DNA of 64,000 nt, from NCBI RefSeq assembly GCF_020662265.1, contig NZ_VEWM01000010.1, positions 425,471 through 489,470 on the forward strand, given 5' to 3'. This stretch comes from Psychrobacter sp. I-STPA6b (lineage in GTDB: Bacteria; Pseudomonadota; Gammaproteobacteria; Pseudomonadales; Moraxellaceae). The first letter of the stretch is position 1. Every line of letters begins with the position of its first letter. The notes under the pieces were generated by a model, which made no database searches, was not told the origin of the DNA, and worked only from the letters and a program-made list of their open reading frames with translations. Below, one piece after another: positions 18,391-28,366 of the stretch. The translations under genes and the position numbers were made by a program.

Positions 18391-18837
18391 ATGAAAGCAG
18401 AAAAGCTTAACGTATTTATCGAATCAGTGATGGCATTTTTTTCTCAAATAGGCTCTGAGCTAAAAGACATAGATACGCCATACTTGAATGAAAATAGTAG
18501 TCCACTGGGCTATGATTTTAGTGGCATTATTAGTATATCTGGGCCATTAACTGGGTGTGTGTATGTTAGTGCGCCAAGCATTATGTTGCGTGATATGCTA
18601 AAGATTATGCATGAACCTGATCACTCGATTATAAATATGAAAGATTTAGTTGGTGAGATTGCAAATACAGTCTCTGGCAACGCTCGTTCAGAGTTTGGCT
18701 CAGAGTTTATTATCTCTCCACCTCAAGTTGTTGATGGTGTGCCTAACTCAAACTATCTACCAAAAGAGAAACGTGCCTATGTGATTCCTTTTCATTGGCA
18801 TGGTAAGGATGCGTTAATAGGTATTTGTTTGGGGTAA
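18391..18837 (+). CDS. CheX-type phosphatase, second copy
   Basis: A 148-residue paralogue of the preceding protein with the same layout: DTPYLNEN near residue 25, YDFSGIISISG, and the signature VGEIANTVSGNARSEFG carrying Glu and Asn of the phosphatase motif. Both copies keep the catalytic pair, so neither looks degenerate. The gap of 115 bases to the first copy is wider than elsewhere in the module and may contain its own promoter. The gene ends at a strong terminator that also serves purE. The reason for two phosphatases is unknown; they could form a heterodimer or act on different regulators. Confidence 0.82.
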   Translation: MKAEKLNVFIESVMAFFSQIGSELKDIDTPYLNENSSPLGYDFSGIISISGPLTGCVYVSAPSIMLRDMLKIMHEPDHSIINMKDLVGEIANTVSGNARSEFGSEFIISPPQVVDGVPNSNYLPKEKRAYVIPFHWHGKDALIGICLG

Positions 18838-18861
18838 ATGTTATAAAGACAGTATCATTAG

Positions 18862-18902
18862 AACAAATAAAAAACAGCCAAGAGCTGTTTTTTATTTGTT
18901 TA
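18862..18902. terminator. Bidirectional terminator between the CheX genes and purE
   Basis: A perfect 17-bp stem (18862-18878 with 18884-18900), five-base loop, and A/T runs on both sides lie between convergent genes. It can end transcription in both directions. Confidence 0.88.
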
Positions 18903-18934
18903 TGTATTTCTAAACTTCTTATTCTATCTTGATT

Positions 18935-19465
18935 TTAAGAAGATATACCAGGAGTTGGATATGCCAATACAGCTTGTGTCTGTTGCTGGCGAAGTTCTAC
19001 TAGCTTCTCAGCCAGTTGCGGGTCATGTAGTGCCAAAATCTGAATGGCTAATAAAGCAGCATTATAAGCACCTGCTGTACCGATAGCGAGCGTTCCTACA
19101 GCGACACCTTTTGGCATTTGAACGATAGACAGTAGGCTATCCCAACCGCTAAGCATCGAAGACTTCACGGGTACACCAAGTACAGGTAACTCGGTTTGAC
19201 TTGCGCACATACCAGGTAAGTGTGCTGCACCACCAGCACCAGCAATAATAACTTGTAACCCATTTTCTTTTGCAGACTTGGCAAACTCAAAAAGTTTGTC
19301 GGGTGTTCGATGTGCTGAGACAACTTCACAAACAAATGGCACGTTAAAGTCAGCCAATAGTTGAGCAGCCAAAGACATGGTCGCCCAGTCAGATTGTGAC
19401 CCCATGATGATGCCAACTTTTGGTGTACCACTTGGAGAGGTAATAGGTGCAGGTTGTTCTGCCAT
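18935..19465 (-). CDS. purE: N5-carboxyaminoimidazole ribonucleotide mutase (PurE class I)
   Basis: PurE converts N5-CAIR to CAIR in purine synthesis. The 176-residue protein has the class I signature [10 protein letters not shown] at the start, [14 protein letters not shown] with the conserved His and Arg, [15 protein letters not shown] and LPVLGVPV. An AAGGA ribosome site supports the ATG. No purK follows directly, since the next gene downstream is convergent. The upstream gene is a metallophosphoesterase on the same strand. Confidence 0.96.
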   Translation of the reverse strand: MAEQPAPITSPSGTPKVGIIMGSQSDWATMSLAAQLLADFNVPFVCEVVSAHRTPDKLFEFAKSAKENGLQVIIAGAGGAAHLPGMCASQTELPVLGVPVKSSMLSGWDSLLSIVQMPKGVAVGTLAIGTAGAYNAALLAIQILALHDPQLAEKLVELRQQQTQAVLAYPTPGISS

Positions 19466-19524
19466 TATTGAGCTTCCTTACATTTCTGACAAAAGGGTTA
19501 TTATACAGAAAAAATCATGACAAT

Positions 19525-20487
19525 CTAATCTGTGATGTATTGTACAAAGTGTTTCTCAGATAAGGGTAGAGGATTTTTGGTATCAAACTGATAAGCTGTT
19601 AAGTAGCCACGACCTGCTGCTGAATAATCTGTGCAGATTACTTGGGAGCTTAGTGGCTGGGGCTGACCTGTCATCCAATAGTGTCCAATAAAGATGGGTT
19701 TTTTGGTATTGAGGGTAAAGTTAATATCTGATGCAATGGCATCTGCTGGGATTTGCGCAAGCTCTGCTGGTGCTGCTCGTGCAATATCAATAATACGTTG
19801 GTTATGTAATTTTTCTTTCCACCATTGCACGCGCATGTGGCGACGCACAGTACCATCTTTATCACTGAATGAAACACCATCTGGCAATGGCATCTCAACA
19901 CCTTTTAGTATTCTTTCTAATGCGTCATATGCCTCAGAGTTTTTTTGTCCTGTTTGTTGTAATGCTTCAGGTGTTAGGCAATTATTATCTGTTAATAAGG
20001 GTGCTAAAACTGCCATTTTTTCAGTATGCCAGCAGGCATGAACAAAACAAGCATGTTCCGTTTCAATCCATAAGGGCAGTTCATAAAAGCGATTGAGCCA
20101 GTAATGATGCTCTGCTGAGCCAAAAGGCACTTCTGCCAAAAAAGCCTCATGCTGGCGCTGGTGAGCTTGTTTATGTACTCGTAAATAACTGCCATCATTG
20201 GTAATTTTATTAAGCGTGGCATATGCCAGTGCATTATATTCATGATTGCCCATGACTGCATCAGCAACACCAGCATCAATCATGGCAAAGACAATCTGTA
20301 ATGTCTCAACTTCTCGAGTGCCTCGATCTATTAAGTCACCAATAAATATGGCTCGATGTCCTGTAGGTGGTACAAAATATGGGGTATTTGTTTGTGGGTG
20401 GGTTCGCTGGGTATAGCCTAGCTTATTAAGTAGTCCAATCAGCTTATCCGCATTACCATGAATGTCGCCAATCACATCATAAATCAT
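19525..20487 (-). CDS. Metallophosphoesterase of the calcineurin/ApaH-like family
   Basis: A 320-residue phosphoesterase with the classical signature DxH (VIGDIHGN), GDxxDRG (IGDLIDRG), GNHE (VMGNHEYNALA) and a late metal-binding GHYW. These bind the two metal ions of the active site. The first 100 residues resemble serine/threonine phosphatases and diadenosine tetraphosphatase ApaH, but the overall length and the C-terminal half differ from ApaH (about 275 residues), so the substrate is uncertain. AGGT lies upstream of the ATG. It may be cotranscribed with purE 59 bases downstream. Confidence 0.85.
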   Translation of the reverse strand: MIYDVIGDIHGNADKLIGLLNKLGYTQRTHPQTNTPYFVPPTGHRAIFIGDLIDRGTREVETLQIVFAMIDAGVADAVMGNHEYNALAYATLNKITNDGSYLRVHKQAHQRQHEAFLAEVPFGSAEHHYWLNRFYELPLWIETEHACFVHACWHTEKMAVLAPLLTDNNCLTPEALQQTGQKNSEAYDALERILKGVEMPLPDGVSFSDKDGTVRRHMRVQWWKEKLHNQRIIDIARAAPAELAQIPADAIASDINFTLNTKKPIFIGHYWMTGQPQPLSSQVICTDYSAAGRGYLTAYQFDTKNPLPLSEKHFVQYITD

Positions 20488-21006
20488 TATTTTACCTGTG
20501 TTTCAGTCATTATAAAAAGTTGGATTTGTATTTGATATTTACCATTATAGTTGCCCCAAAATATAGGTAAAGAGCTAGGGTCTGCTAAATATATACTGCG
20601 TTAAGCAAATATTTGCCAAGGGTTAGTACCCTTTTTGCTTTTATGTGAAAATTTGTTAAGTCTGCCTGACTTATGCATTAATAAATAGGTTTATGTCCTG
20701 ATATTAATTGTGTTTATTTCAGCTATAAAAACATTAGTCTATTAGAGTTAGTCATAAAAAATATTCAGGTAGTCTATTTTGATGATACATTATATCTACT
20801 ATCTATTATATTTTGATATTGATTGGTAGTGAGTTGAATTCAATGGAAAAATAAGAAACACCCTATAAAATAACGACGTTATATTATAGGCTTATCAAGG
20901 CATTCGTACAGAAGATTTATAATGACAAAAGCCACCATAACTAAAGGTGACTTTTGGTACTTACATTTTGGTTTTGGTAGTTACAAATGGTGTTATGAGA
21001 GTACTA
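20488..21006. other. Intergenic region upstream of the metallophosphoesterase gene
   Basis: About 520 AT-rich bases. Apart from the hairpin at 20926-20956, I see no gene or recognisable element. Confidence 0.5.
20926..20956 (-). terminator. Possible terminator after the DUF1328 gene
   Basis: CAAAAGCCACC and GGTGACTTTTG form an 11-bp stem with one G-U pair on the minus strand, about 50 bases beyond the DUF1328 stop. The T-run is weak, so the call is tentative. Confidence 0.4.
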
Positions 21007-21162
21007 CTAAACTTTACGCATAACAAAACCAACAATAAATAGAATAACTGCAACAGCAAGTAGTACATAAGCAAAGTTAGCGCTTAAACCCGCAACGCCA
21101 CTAAAACCAAATAAACTTGCTACTAATGCAATGATAGCAAAGATAATTGCCCATCTAAACAT
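21007..21162 (-). CDS. Small DUF1328 (YtjA-like) membrane protein
   Basis: A 51-codon gene: it starts [20 protein letters not shown] and ends VGFVMRKV, with two hydrophobic helices joined by a short Gly/Ser turn ([10 protein letters not shown]). This is the DUF1328 family of about 50-60 residue inner-membrane proteins, often induced under stress; no reaction is known. The ribosome site AGGAG lies seven bases before the ATG. The gene stands alone with long AT-rich regions on both sides. Confidence 0.85.
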   Translation of the reverse strand: MFRWAIIFAIIALVASLFGFSGVAGLSANFAYVLLAVAVILFIVGFVMRKV

Positions 21163-21853
21163 ATTATACTCCTAATTAGTAGTTAAAGAGTTAAAATTGA
21201 TGTGGTATAAATCAATAATAGGTGTTGGTAACGCTAAAATAAATTAGCATTAAATTATGTGATTTAAATGGCTATTATCATTACAAATTGTTTATTTTGT
21301 CGTTTCTATGTTGTTTTTATACAGTTACCAAAACAAAAAATAGCCAAACTATTATGGATAGCCAGTAAATTATATATAGATTTTATACAAAGTATTGAAA
21401 TTATAGATAAAAAGATGTTTGAGGCATCATAAGTATTGAGTTTAGCTGTAGTCTAATTTTTATCAGTATACGTCCAGATGATTGTCTTTCGGATTAATCT
21501 ATAAGTTATATTTGTGATATGTTGATAGCAAGCTAAAAAATATATGATAAAAGCATTGTAAATAGTAATAATTATCGTTATTATGGTTACTTGTCTTATA
21601 TTAGTTTCGTAAGATATATAAACTATATTTTATAATTTTACTTATTTCATATTTTATTTACTCATGTTTTGCGAATCAATGGTGTAGTCAAGAGTAGAGA
21701 ATATCTAGGCATTGAGCCTTTATGCTCTAAAATTGAAGTACCTCAAGCATAGAATAAGCATAGCAACTGGTTATTATCCTCATTCTGTACTTTATTGTAT
21801 CACTCATTGGCAATGGCTGATGTCAGACTAAATATGCGATTTGGAGTGTTATT
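21163..21853. other. AT-rich region upstream of bfd
   Basis: About 690 bases between divergent genes. It contains the candidate Fur site at 21566-21583 and must carry promoters for the DUF1328 gene and bfd. No further reading frame looks real. Confidence 0.5.
21566..21583. promoter_or_regulatory. Candidate Fur box upstream of bfd
   Basis: TAATAATTATCGTTATTA is a near-palindrome resembling the Fur consensus of repeated NATAAT hexamers. It lies about 270 bases before bfd, a gene that is commonly Fur-repressed. The similarity was judged by eye. Confidence 0.45.
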
Positions 21854-22063
21854 ATGTATGTATGTATCTGTAATGATGTGAAAGAAAGACAAATCAAGAC
21901 AGCAATAGCTGCAGGTGTGGATACACTTGATGGTTTAAAGTCTGCATTGGATGTTGCAACTTGCTGTGGATGTTGTGAGCCGATGGTGAATGATTATCTT
22001 GATGAGCATCATAAAATGTCTTCAGATGCAAATTTAGCATCAACATTAGCATATGCTGTGTAA
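21854..22063 (+). CDS. bfd: Bacterioferritin-associated ferredoxin
   Basis: Bfd is a small [2Fe-2S] protein that passes electrons to the haem of bacterioferritin so that stored Fe(III) is released as Fe(II). The 69-residue protein opens MYVCICNDV with Cys4 and Cys6 and has CCGCC at 37-41, where Cys38 and Cys41 fit the second pair of cluster ligands. The Bfd pattern C-x-C...C-x2-C is therefore complete. A GGAG ribosome site precedes the ATG. Two bacterioferritin genes follow on the same strand after 370 bases, so all three likely cooperate in iron storage. Confidence 0.92.
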   Translation: MYVCICNDVKERQIKTAIAAGVDTLDGLKSALDVATCCGCCEPMVNDYLDEHHKMSSDANLASTLAYAV

Positions 22064-22440
22064 AATAATTTTGTAGTAATTTTAGTTAAAATTCATAGAT
22101 TCTGAAATATAATAACTTATATAAAATTAACAGTTTATTTATTTTGTTATAACAATTTGTGATGCTGTATTTTATAGAGCCTTGCTGATAAGATACTGAA
22201 GTTTTTGGATTTTTTCTGATTGCAGACATGTGTCTCCTTCCCTGTATTCTCTTCTAGTTGTTGTTAATTCAGACGATAACTAAATAGAACCCTTTCTTAT
22301 TCTCAATTATCACCTCATTCCCAGTTCTAAAAGTAACTGGTGTATTTCGTTATTTGTGATAGCATGCCCTCATTCATTTAAGGCTTAGCACTATTATTGG
22401 TGCTAGCTAAAGTTCTATTTTCTGAAAAAAGGTGTATGTT
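22064..22440. other. Intergenic region between bfd and bfrA
   Basis: About 375 bases. The length suggests a separate promoter for the bacterioferritin pair. I see no clear terminator or gene in it. Confidence 0.45.
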
Positions 22441-22920
22441 ATGAAGGGTAGTCAACAAGTTATTGATTATTTAAACTTTTTATTGGGTGGTGAGTTAGCT
22501 GCTCGAGATCAATATTTTATCCATTCTGAAATGTATGCTGAGTGGCATTATGGCAAGCTATATGATCGTATTCATCATGAGATGGAAGACGAGACATTGC
22601 ATGCACAAGCGATTATCCGTCGCATCATGATGTTGGGTGGCACACCTGATATGACAGTAAATGAAATTCATGTCGGTAAAACTGTACCTGAAATGCTACA
22701 AGCAGATTTAGATCTTGAGTACTCAGTACAAAAGCATCTAAAAGAAGGCATCACTTTGTGTGAAAAAGAGCACGATTATGTGACTCGTGACATGCTAGTC
22801 GCTCAGCTAGAAGATACTGAGGAAGACCATGCACATTGGCTTGAACAACAACTAGGCTTGATTGAGATGATTGGCTTGCCAAACTATTTACAAAGCCAAA
22901 TGGGTGAAATCTCTGCCTAG
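22441..22920 (+). CDS. bfrA: Bacterioferritin subunit with ferroxidase site but no haem Met
   Basis: A 159-residue four-helix ferritin subunit. Aligned by eye with E. coli Bfr it keeps the ferroxidase ligands Glu18, Glu51, His54, Glu94, Glu127 and His130 ([11 protein letters not shown] and EEDHAHW). The haem-ligand Met52 is replaced by Thr. It can therefore oxidise Fe(II) but should not bind haem alone. The open frame begins nine bases earlier, but MKGSQQVI matches the family N-terminus and an AAGGTG ribosome site supports ATG 22441. The partner gene bfrB follows after 61 bases. Confidence 0.93.
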   Translation: MKGSQQVIDYLNFLLGGELAARDQYFIHSEMYAEWHYGKLYDRIHHEMEDETLHAQAIIRRIMMLGGTPDMTVNEIHVGKTVPEMLQADLDLEYSVQKHLKEGITLCEKEHDYVTRDMLVAQLEDTEEDHAHWLEQQLGLIEMIGLPNYLQSQMGEISA

Positions 22921-22981
22921 TGTAGGTGTATTATGCAGCCTACTAAGTGATGAGCAAATAATTTAAGAATTGAGGTAATAT

Positions 22982-23452
22982 ATGAAAGGGGATAAAGAAG
23001 TTATCCGAGCATTGAACCAAGTATTGGGTCAATCACTGATAGCAATCAACCAGTATTTTTTACATGCACGTATTGCAAAAAACTGGGGTATTGAAGAGTT
23101 AAATGAGCATTTCTATAAGCAGTCAATTTATGAGATGAAGTGGTCTGATAGCTTAATTGCCCGTATTTTGTTATTAGAAGGTTTACCTAATTTGCAAGAT
23201 TATGGCAAGTTGTTTATCGGTGAAGATGTTGCCGAGATGATTGAATGTGATGTACGTCTTGAAAAACAAAAGTTTGATATCATCACTGATGCAATTAAGC
23301 TGTGTGAACAAAAACAAGACTATGTATCACGTAAGCTGTTGCTTGACTTAAAAGATGGTAATGAAGAGTATATTGATTGGTTAGATACTCAGCAAGACTT
23401 AGTTCGTGATATTGGTATGGAAAACTATATCCAAGCCAAAGTTGAGGACTAA
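22982..23452 (+). CDS. bfrB: Bacterioferritin subunit with haem Met but broken ferroxidase site
   Basis: A 156-residue bacterioferritin paralogue that keeps the haem ligand Met52 in QSIYEMKWSD. Ferroxidase positions are altered: Glu18 is Ser, His54 is Trp, Glu127 is Asn and His130 is Tyr; Glu51 and Glu94 remain. Complementary loss of this kind is known for the paired Bfr subunits of Magnetospirillum and Pseudomonas putida, which assemble into mixed 24-mers. A GAGG ribosome site precedes ATG 22982. The gene ends at a strong terminator, so bfrA-bfrB form one transcript. Confidence 0.93.
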   Translation: MKGDKEVIRALNQVLGQSLIAINQYFLHARIAKNWGIEELNEHFYKQSIYEMKWSDSLIARILLLEGLPNLQDYGKLFIGEDVAEMIECDVRLEKQKFDIITDAIKLCEQKQDYVSRKLLLDLKDGNEEYIDWLDTQQDLVRDIGMENYIQAKVED

Positions 23453-23520
23453 TCTAATCTATGAGCTAAGCTACCATTAGGATAGATGCTCATTTATGAA
23501 TGTATTGTGATTAGAGTAAG

Positions 23521-23563
23521 ACGCCAGTACAAAGTGTTCATCACTATGTGCTGGCGTTTTTTT
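23521..23563 (+). terminator. Terminator after bfrB
   Basis: ACGCCAGTAC pairs with GTGCTGGCGT (one G-U pair) across a 17-base loop, followed by TTTTTTT. Confidence 0.85.
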
Positions 23564-23581
23564 GTGGGTAGTATTAAGAAA

Positions 23582-24199
23582 TTAAAAGCTAGGATGGAGT
23601 AGAGCTTGAAAGAAATGTGGAATCACACGTGGTTCAAGAATGATAGTGGCAATCACACCAAATGCTCCACCCCATAAGTGTGCCATATGATTAATATTTG
23701 TATTGCTTTGGCGGTTAGCATAAAGGCTATAGCCGACATAGGCAATGGCAAAGATGATGGCAGGAATTGGTAAAATGGCAAACAGATATATGGTACTCCA
23801 TGGCTTGAATAAGATAAAGGCAAAAAGTACAGCTGAGACACCACCTGACGCACCTAGGCTTTTATAGTAGGGGTTATTCTTGTTTTTAAGATAGCTAGGG
23901 ATAATAGCAACAACAATGGCAAGTAGATAGACTGCTAAAAATCCAAAACCTCCTAAAAATTGATTGTAAAAATTTTCAATAACTCTACCAAAGAAATATA
24001 AGGTAAAGATATTAAAAAATAGATGCATGCCATCAGCATGAATAAAGCCATGAGTGATAAAGCGATACCATTCACCATGCTTAATGGCAGGTGGGTAAAA
24101 GATAAGCTTTTGGAAAAGTTTGTCATTTTGCCATGCCATGATACTTATAATAACCGTAACAATGATAATGGTCGTAGTGTGACTAATGATGCTTTGCAA
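23582..24199 (-). CDS. Rhomboid-family intramembrane serine protease
   Basis: A 205-residue protein with about six membrane helices. It carries the rhomboid signatures: HLFFNIFTLYFFG (HxxxN) after the first helix, SLGASGGVSA with nucleophile Ser118, and HMAHLWGGAFG with catalytic His174. It would cleave membrane proteins within or near the bilayer. The first codon is TTG at 24199, nine bases after AAGGA; the next in-frame ATG would be at residue 21, which would remove half of the first helix, so TTG is favoured. It runs convergently to bfrB. Confidence 0.88.
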   Translation of the reverse strand: MQSIISHTTTIIIVTVIISIMAWQNDKLFQKLIFYPPAIKHGEWYRFITHGFIHADGMHLFFNIFTLYFFGRVIENFYNQFLGGFGFLAVYLLAIVVAIIPSYLKNKNNPYYKSLGASGGVSAVLFAFILFKPWSTIYLFAILPIPAIIFAIAYVGYSLYANRQSNTNINHMAHLWGGAFGVIATIILEPRVIPHFFQALLHPSF

Positions 24200-24972
24200 T
24201 GTAAATATCCTTAGTTTGTTTAGTTAATTCAGTATGGACAAAGTGGAAATAAATGGTGTTTATTTTGGTATGTGTGGAAAATTAAATTGAGCTATATTTT
24301 ATTTCATTTTTTTATAGCGTCTATCTAATTTATAGGATTATTTCTTGGATAAAAGGCTTTTATTTACTGATAAACAGTTCCTTATATTGGGTGTACATAT
24401 GAATACTGAAAGCTTTTAAAATACAAGATTTAAGAGTTTTATACCACTGCTATCATAAGAGTTCTGTACTAGATGTCTTTGTAACCATATGATTTTGATG
24501 ATATTTTTTGTATAAATCCTGCTTTATTTTTAGTGGTAAAATCAAGCTTATTAAAATAGATAATGTCATTTTTTCTTAATAAGTGACCATATATTTTGTA
24601 ACAATGAGTTACTGACAAATTACTTTAATATAACGTACAATTATGTGGTTTTGCGTTATCTTAATCCGGTATTTGTATGTTTATTTCGTACAGCTATTAT
24701 TTTTTCTGTATGGATGTTAGTAAGTTTAAAGTTTTTAAGTGCTGTTTAGTAAAGGCAACCTATTAATAGCTAATAGCTTGAGTATTTCTGGTCAAAATTT
24801 TAGAGTATAAATTTTGACAAAAATCTGAAGGCACTAATAGATATTATGGGGTTTGTTTTTGCTATAGACAAATAGTGAGGCCTTTAGCGACAGTCTTATT
24901 AAACTTATTACCTATATTGAGGTATCAGCACGATATATTTAAACAGCAATCAACTTAATTTAGAGGTTTTTT
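24200..24972. other. AT-rich intergenic region before the OmpA-like gene
   Basis: About 770 bases between divergent genes, with no credible frame, repeat or RNA that I can see. Confidence 0.5.
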
Positions 24973-26619
<1,647 letters not shown>

Positions 26620-26697
26620 TTTAAATATTTTTTAGTTTGTTTTGAACGTGTTTTTCTTGATATTGTTCTTAATAAACATTGTTTTTAATATGGTAGT

Positions 26698-26735
26698 AAA
26701 AAATCCCTTAGAGTTTTCTAGGGGATTTTTTTGTT
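26698..26735 (+). terminator. Terminator after the OmpA-like gene
   Basis: AAAAATCCCTTAGA pairs with TCTAGGGGATTTTT (one G-U pair) across a four-base loop, followed by T residues. It may also serve nagZ on the other strand. Confidence 0.85.
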
Positions 26736-26759
26736 TTAGTGATTTAGGTGGAGAGGTGT

Positions 26760-27839
26760 TTAGGTCTTATATTGAGTAGGATCTTTCATATTTGAATTGT
26801 GTTGTGCTTGACACGTTGAGTCAAAAAAGGCATTAAGAACATTTTGTCGTGCTTGTGACCAGTGTTCAAACTGTTGGCAGGTAGTTTCTAGGGAGCCTTG
26901 CCATGTTGGTATTTTACCTCGTACAGATTTAATCCGCTCTTGGTTTGGATAGGGTAGGTTTTGGGCTGCTTCAGCGGCTTCATACGCAGCGACTCGGTCA
27001 TTACACACTAAAGCAATATCACAGCCTGCTTCGATAGCTGCTTTGACACGTTGTCCTGCATCTCCTGCTGTATGGGCGGCTTTCATAGATAAGTCATCTG
27101 AAAATATAATGCCATTAAAACCTAAGTCATTGCGTAAAATATCTTGTAGCCAGATTTTTGAGAAGCCAGCAGGCTTGTCATCTATTTGATTAAAGATAAC
27201 ATGTGCAGGCATTAAGGCATCTAGCCAAGGCATAGTCTGAATAAAGGGTTGCATGTCAATATTATAAATATCAGTATAAGAGCGGTTGTCAATTGCATCA
27301 GCAACGTGAGAGTCGGGTGCGACAGAGCCATGTCCGGGGAAGTGCTTGCCAGTAGTTGCCATACCAGCACTTTTCATGCCACGCATAAACTGTGAAGATA
27401 AAGCAACAATGGCTTCAGGTTTGGGGTGAAAACTACGGTCACCAATGACTTGACTGATACCATCAATATCTAATACAGGAGCAAAGCTCATATCAATGCC
27501 CACAGCTAATACTTCCGTTGCCATCAGATAGCCACAATCATAGGCGAGTTGTAGAGCATGGCAGGGGTTGGTATTGAATAATATGCCAAGTTTGCCCATT
27601 GCTGGTAGCGGTGTAAAACCATCACGCAGTCGTGCAACCCGTCCGCCTTCTTGATCAACACCGATAAGAATATCAGGGTTATGATGGCGTATGTCATCAC
27701 ACAGGCTACGTACTTGTTGTGGGCAGTCGATGTTACGTGCAAACAGGATAATGCCACCAACCTGTGCTTGTTGTATAAGATGGATATCTTCAGTGGTTAA
27801 TTGGGTGCTGCCAATATCAGTCATCAGTACGCCATACAT
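26760..27839 (-). CDS. nagZ: Beta-N-acetylhexosaminidase NagZ
   Basis: NagZ is a cytoplasmic glycoside hydrolase family 3 enzyme that removes N-acetylglucosamine from anhydromuropeptides in cell-wall recycling. The 359-residue protein has GIILFARN near the start, GVDQEGGRVARL, the family signature KHFPGHGSVAPDSH with the catalytic His, and FSDDLSMKAA with the nucleophile Asp. An AAGGA site supports ATG 27839. The C-terminus carries a polar tail of about 25 residues beyond the usual end. It stands alone, convergent to the OmpA-like gene. Confidence 0.94.
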   Translation of the reverse strand: MYGVLMTDIGSTQLTTEDIHLIQQAQVGGIILFARNIDCPQQVRSLCDDIRHHNPDILIGVDQEGGRVARLRDGFTPLPAMGKLGILFNTNPCHALQLAYDCGYLMATEVLAVGIDMSFAPVLDIDGISQVIGDRSFHPKPEAIVALSSQFMRGMKSAGMATTGKHFPGHGSVAPDSHVADAIDNRSYTDIYNIDMQPFIQTMPWLDALMPAHVIFNQIDDKPAGFSKIWLQDILRNDLGFNGIIFSDDLSMKAAHTAGDAGQRVKAAIEAGCDIALVCNDRVAAYEAAEAAQNLPYPNQERIKSVRGKIPTWQGSLETTCQQFEHWSQARQNVLNAFFDSTCQAQHNSNMKDPTQYKT

Positions 27840-28366
27840 GCGTGAGTCCTTTTTATCAATAAGTCATTGGAAAAGCTATGAAAAAGCTATCTTGAGATTA
27901 TCAAGTGTGTGTCATTATGCCACTATTGTTGGGTGCTATAAAGTCAGTTACACATTCATAAATTCATAAGGACTCCTCATAACAGTATTATTTTTTAAGT
28001 AACTATAGAGAGGAAGGTATCTTTGATAACTGATATGAGTTGTGCTGTAGATAAATTGAGCATACAGATTGAGACAATTAGGTAAGTAAACTTGTGTTAG
28101 TATGCCAAAGATACTATGTTGTTTGCATAAATAAATACTATGTTTGCATAAATGATATGCTTATGTAGGAACGAGGTGATTTTGTTATATAGTATGACCA
28201 TTTAATACAGTGATTTAATTTTTCTATCACGGTGCTGATTTTGCTGGTTCTTGCATATTTGTACAATAGCCACTAGATAACTAGATAGCAATTTGTGTGA
28301 TATAGCAACACAATGATAAAAGTTTAATAGACCCTCCGTCTAATAGAGAGTTTAAGTGAGAGATAT
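27840..28366. other. Intergenic region between nagZ and prc
   Basis: About 530 bases between divergent genes, AT-rich. Position 28322-28335 (GTTTAATAGACCCT) matches the right end of the inverted-repeat elements near 46099 and 58735. No gene is visible. Confidence 0.45.
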
